A DNA stretch of 64,000 nt from Xiphydria camelus (Eukaryota; Arthropoda; Insecta; Hymenoptera; Xiphydriidae): positions 4,722,001 through 4,786,000 of the forward strand of contig OY783192.1 in assembly GCA_963678675.1 (NCBI GenBank), in the 5' to 3' direction. Positions within the stretch are counted from its first letter, which is position 1, and each line of letters begins with the position of its first letter. Of this stretch, positions 59,719-64,000 are shown one piece after another. Position numbers and translations under genes: made by a program. The notes below the pieces were generated by a model. The model was not told where the DNA came from. It did not search any database and saw only the letters and a list, made by a program, of their open reading frames with translations.

Positions 59719-60890
59719 TACAGGGTGGACCAGGTTAAACGTCATTTTTTTGATATGTGATAGAACAACCAAAAAAAGTACTTTCATAAGAAATTTTTTT
59801 CAAAAATGTTTCCTAACAAAGATACAGGGTGTCAAAGTTTCGAAAAAAAAAAATTGTTTTCTCATCATAACTTCTAAACTACTTGATAGATTTCCATGAA
59901 ATTTCGCACACAGATTAATGTAGAACAGCTCTAAGCAACAATTAAATAATTTTTAAAAATTCTCCAGTGGCGTAGATACTAGGGGCCGGTACCCTCCTTT
60001 CCCCCTCCCAATCTTCGGCGCCACTGGACATTTTGCAAAGAAAATTTAATTATTGGATTCCCCGTTTAATTTAAAGGAAAAAATCACCCTTGCAAATTTT
60101 TGATTTATGGCTTCGTTTTTCAGATATTTATTTTAATTTATAGGGTTGCGTTTAATTTAAAGAAAAAAATCTCAAAAACGAAGTCACAAATCAAAAATTT
60201 GCAAGGGTGATTTTATTCTTTAAATTAAACGGGGAATCCAATAATTAAATTTTCTTTTGCAAAATATCCAGTGGCGCCGAAGATTGGGAAGGAGGAAAGG
60301 GGAATGAGAAAACCATTTTTTTTTCGAAACTTTGACACCCTATATCTTTGCTAGGAAACATTTTTGAAACAAATTTTCTCATGAGAATCTATTTTTTTTT
60401 TTGTTGCTCTATCACATATCACAATTAATGGAGTTCAACCTAGCTTTGGCCTGCTCGCAACCCTATAAATGAAAATAAATATCTCAAAAACGAAGCCATA
60501 AATCAAAAATTTGCAAGGGTGATTTTTTTCTCTAAATTAAACGGGGAATCCAATAATTAAATTTTCTTTGCAAAATATCCAGTGGCGCCGAAGATTGGGA
60601 GGGGGAAAGGGGGGTACCGGCCCCTAGTATCTACGCCACTGGAGAATTTTTAAAAATTATTTAATTATTGCTTAGAGCTGTTCTATATTAGCCTGTGTGC
60701 GAAATTTTATGGAAATCGATCAAGTAGTTTAGAAGTTATGATGAGAAAACCATTTCTTTTCGAAACTTTGACACCCTGTATCTTTGTTATGAAACATTTT
60801 TGAAAAAAATTTTCTTATGAAAGTTACTTTTTTGTTGTTGTTCTATCACATATCAAAAAAAAATGACGTTTAACCTGGTCCACCCTGTAT
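59719..60890. mobile_element. Large fold-back element, ~1.17 kb, three-limbed
   Basis: TACAGGGTGGACCAGGTTAA and GACGTTTAACCTGGTCCACC with CCTGTA form the outer ends. Limb 1 (59719 to about 60130) is inverted relative to limb 2 (about 60140-60420, with an internal deletion) and to limb 3 (about 60475-60890, nearly full). Limbs 2 and 3 are therefore direct repeats. Shared blocks include AGTGGCGCCGAAGATTGGGA and GACACCCTGTATC. No open frame of note. Confidence 0.8.
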
Positions 60891-62311
60891 ATCGGAGACC
60901 ATTCCACAAGCACTAATTTAATGAAGTTTGAAAATACGAGGAACTCTCGATACTCATCGTATTCCTGAAATTCACGGCCCTCGTACCTAATAGCAAAACC
61001 TCACGAGTTATTTGAACGGGCAGCTTTGGCGGCGCACCCTATACACACGGGAAACATCAGTTGACGCGGATCAGACCTCCGGACGAACCCAAGTCAGAGC
61101 TCGCGGATAATTATTCGGCCGTATCGACCGATTCGCTTCCATCGCTTGATTGGTCAGCGCGATCCCATGATAATTTTCTCGTGACGTTCCCTGCCGGGAC
61201 GAATATGGGGTTCGACCGTAGGAAGAACCAGTCAATATCGACGAACGCTACCGAATCGAATCGATATATATATGTCTGTCATTGCAGTCACGTACCACCT
61301 ATACAGCGGCGAGTATGCAACGCGATCATTATCATATGTGCGGCGGTTAATTACGGGGACAAAGGCTCTCGTTCGGATTCGACGGAAAGCCATATACGGA
61401 TAAATGAACCACATCCCCTACGGCCAGCTGCATCATCATCGATTGCACATGCGATAATTAGTTTAAGGCTGGGAGTTAAGTACCAACGATATGATCGTGC
61501 AATAAAGGTACGAATGCTTTGACTACACCACGAAATGCTTCCTCAGCGAATGCAGCACAATGAGAGATCGCATTACATTACTGCATTACGCGCTGCTCTA
61601 CCCACGTTGTACAGTTAAGCAATTCTGAGGTGTAAGTTCCCCGGGGAGCCGCCCGCTTCGTCTTCCTCTGCATTGTTAGATCCGGCTCTTCGGAAGCTAT
61701 AAGAATCCCGCGCGAGGAAACGAGAAATTCTGCAACGGTTTTCATCAGAGCCCCGTATATCTGTTTGCGTGAAATTAAAGACGAATGAGTAAGCTACAAC
61801 ATGGCAAATGCCGTTTTAATCGCTATTGCTTAGCGCCGGAGATCGATCTTCGTAGGCAGATGAAAGGAAAGCGAATGAATGGAGAGGATGCCCGAGTAGT
61901 AAACGAGGAATGCGTGTGGAGGAGAATGCGGTGAGTTGTGCATACATACATATTGCGGACGTGAAGGCATTTCGTAGAGACTGCAAGAATGGAACGACAA
62001 TCGCGCGTGAACGACGGAGCCCGCAGCGAGCACCTACTTCACTTTTCAACACAATGCATAGTATGAACAAGCTGATCGCTCGAACGTCTCTCACCGAATG
62101 CGGGTAATACTATATCTGTACAGCCAAGTTCCGTCTCCGCTGCGATCACAAGGGAGACGTCGCGCTTCATCGCACCGTAATGCACTGCATACAGCAATCA
62201 TCCCTGAGGGTGGAAAACATACCGCGCGTAATTATACGTTTCAGAGGTATGCAATGGGAATTTTTAATATTTCGAATGTGTCGAGGAATTGCAAGAACTG
62301 CGGGGAATTAT
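60891..62311. other. No gene supported; one long plus frame
   Basis: A 153-codon plus frame (61061-61522) begins at TTG, not ATG. It is Ser/Arg-rich and shows no domain. Shorter frames near 61816-62107 overlap on both strands. Nothing else was seen. Confidence 0.35.
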
Positions 62312-62676
62312 GTATCACGGAAAAAAGAATTTTGTACAAAGTGACATTTCAGATAGTAGAAGTTGTCCTCAGGAGAGACATGGCACGGAGTACCGTTGTA
62401 ACGTACATTGTAAGAGATAGGTACCCATCAATATGGCAATATTAAAAATGTTCCACAGCCAATTCCACTAACGCAATACATACATACTACGATATAAGAG
62501 TGCTACGTTGAATTGTAGTTCTTGGAATGAAAGATGGGTATTCTTACAATGTACACACAACACACACACGGTACTCTATGCTATGTCGCTTCCGGGGACA
62601 ACTTCTGCTATGTGAAATATCCCTAATTACAATATTTAGTGAATACTTTGTACAAAATTCTTTTTTTCCGTGATAC
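62312..62676. mobile_element. TIR element, ~365 bp
   Basis: TATCACGGAAAAAAGAATTT and GTACAAAGT at the left face ACTTTGTACAAAATTC and TTTTTTTCCGTGATA at the right. The arms include AGAAGTTGTCC/GGACAACTTCT and GGCACGGAGTACCG/CGGTACTCTATGC pairs. TA borders both sides. The same arms occur around 35273-36110. Confidence 0.7.
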
Positions 62677-63108
62677 TTTTCTTTGGCATAATTCCGCTGA
62701 GACTTTCCCAACTTCGTAATTAAACCAGAGTTTAATCGAACCTGTAAATACGCGCTGCTCTGATAGGTATAATAAGATACTTACGCTTCTTATTTAAGGT
62801 GATATCAGCATCGGCAAAACCGTCGACTAAACTCTTCCATCTAGATAGCAAGCATGATTCATGAACGCATAAACACGGACATCGAGTTATTTACGATCTC
62901 GCGATAGGATTTAAACGTTTTACGATGATGACTAGGAGAGAACGCCTCCGGCTTGATTGCAGTTGATAAATAGCAACGCGATCTAAACGGGATGAGTGTC
63001 ATCTGATATTCCCGGAGTTAACGATCGTCGCGTAATAGCTGAGTTGTATATTTTGCAAAACGTTCAGTTAGGGTTACTTCAAATTTCGAAACAGATGCTG
63101 GCGCTCTC
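62677..63108. other. No gene seen
   Basis: Short unique interval with no frame of note. Confidence 0.5.
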
Positions 63109-63864
63109 TACGCGGAGAAAAATAATTTGGTCAATTAAACCAAAATCTCGGAGACGATGGCTAAACTATTTAGCGAAATATACTTAGGGGAGACCGGGGC
63201 AAAATGATCCTCCGTTGTTTTGGCCTTAATAATGACAACTACCGGATCGCTACGACAATATATTCTTAGTATATAGTTCTCGAATAACTCATAGAGCGGC
63301 GCTTAGTAAAACATCTTCGTCGATCAACAATTAAATAAAATTCATTTTTCAGTAATCTGATGTAAGGGGTATGCGCTCTGTTCATTTTACTCTATTATTT
63401 AACTGTACTGCAATCTCATCATTCAGCAATATTATGAATAAACTGTACAAATCAGTTTCCCCATTTATTTTATATAGATCATTTTGTCGCACCTGGTGGA
63501 GAAAAACGACCCCTTTACACTACTTTACAATTTTAACTTTAACTTTATTTTGATCGAACAAAAAATTTTGAAAAAAAAAATACAATGTAATTGAATAATA
63601 CAACTAGATATGTATGCAAAACTGCAGATTTCTCTCTTCTCCCGTGACTAAGCTGTATCGATTTGAATCTTAGGAGTATCATTTTGTCCCGATCTTCCCT
63701 AAATCCTCCATCTATTTGGTTAAACTGACCACTTCGTGGTTAGAACAACTAAACATTTGATTGGAATAACTAAATATTTGGTTCAATCGACAAGTATTTT
63801 AATTAGAATAACTAAATGCGTTTAACTAGATGCGTTTTGTAACCTAATTATTTTGTTCAGTGTA
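63109..63864. mobile_element. Family B element, copy 5, inverted and split by a 517-bp element
   Basis: The left part TACGCGGAGAAAAATAATTT continues to AAACTATTTAGCGAAATATA. B then resumes at 63702 with ATCCTCCATCTATTTGGTTA and ends with AACTAGATGCGTTTTGTAAC and TTTGTTCAGTGTA. The order is reversed relative to copy 4. Confidence 0.75.
63185..63701. mobile_element. TIR element with TAGGGGAGACCGGGG ends, 517 bp, nested in B copy 5
   Basis: TAGGGGAGACCGGGGCAAAA and TGAT at the left face ATCATTTTGTCCCGATCTTC and CCTA at the right. TTA/TAA borders suggest a TWA-type target. A 60-codon frame inside is not coding. The ends resemble those of the 3331-4132 element. Confidence 0.75.
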
Positions 63865-64000
63865 GTATACACGAATACACATCGAATACAGATTAATAGA
63901 AATAAATCCGTATACCATATGTGAGGCTAAACTTACTCGCCAGGAAAGAAACTTCAATCACTATATCTCGTTATTTATGAATTTTTGGCCTATATCGATA

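Noticed and set aside
61061..61522. 153-codon plus frame
   Set aside because: Begins at TTG, shows no domain or splice sites, and composition is unremarkable.

Overview
This window looks like nuclear DNA of an insect, most likely a hymenopteran and perhaps an ant. The reasons are AT-rich sequence broken by CpG-rich blocks, short runs of the TTAGG/CCTAA motif, several insect-type short terminal-inverted-repeat (TIR) elements, a Helitron-like family, and no operons or long open frames. The taxon is an inference. No tRNA, rRNA, CRISPR array, viral gene or intact transposase was recognised.

The window is essentially gene-poor: intergenic DNA, very long introns, or both. Only two stretches look possibly coding. 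The better one is a 60-codon open frame on the minus strand at 54900-55082, whose N-terminus is hydrophobic and cysteine-rich. About 1.7 kb further along the same strand, 53036-53239 is a 68-codon segment that starts with ATG and ends at a good splice donor. Both lie in a CpG-rich block (about 52.5-56.2 kb) that would suit a promoter and 5' exon region. All other open frames are short, are arginine/serine-rich products of GC-rich DNA, or lie inside repeats.

The rest is a mosaic of small non-autonomous DNA elements with clear TIRs. About nineteen share an outer end close to TACACTGAGAAAAA or TACACGGAAAAAA next to TA. Recurrent families, named A to R here for convenience, are: A (5.2, 10.6, 16.5 kb), B (5.1, 24.6, 37.7, 57.2, 63.1 kb), F (12.2, 15.5, 23.2 kb), a Helitron-like family J (23.8, 49.5, 51.9 kb), two piggyBac-like TTAA hairpins (37.1, 44.7 kb), and a pair with related TAGGG ends (3.3, 63.2 kb). 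Several large palindromes are present (5.6, 28.4, 43.2, 59.7 kb). Nesting is common: three of the five B copies have been broken by other elements, and the 21.1-22.5 kb element carries TTAGG-bearing duplicated blocks plus a separate GC-rich element.

Region by region: 1-9 kb holds elements C, the 3.3-kb element, the nested B/A/palindrome complex and E. 9-20 kb has A, F, D, K and a long hairpin. 21-25 kb is the densest composite. 25-31 kb is mostly unique sequence with two palindromes. 31.5-32.7 kb is the AGCAAT-rich element L. 32.7-35.3 kb is CpG-rich and unique. 35-49 kb has scattered elements and a 52-bp GA microsatellite. 49-52.5 kb has the Helitron-like copies, one with an internal tandem expansion. 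52.5-56.2 kb has the possible coding segments. 56-64 kb is again TIR elements, including a 1.17-kb three-limbed palindrome.
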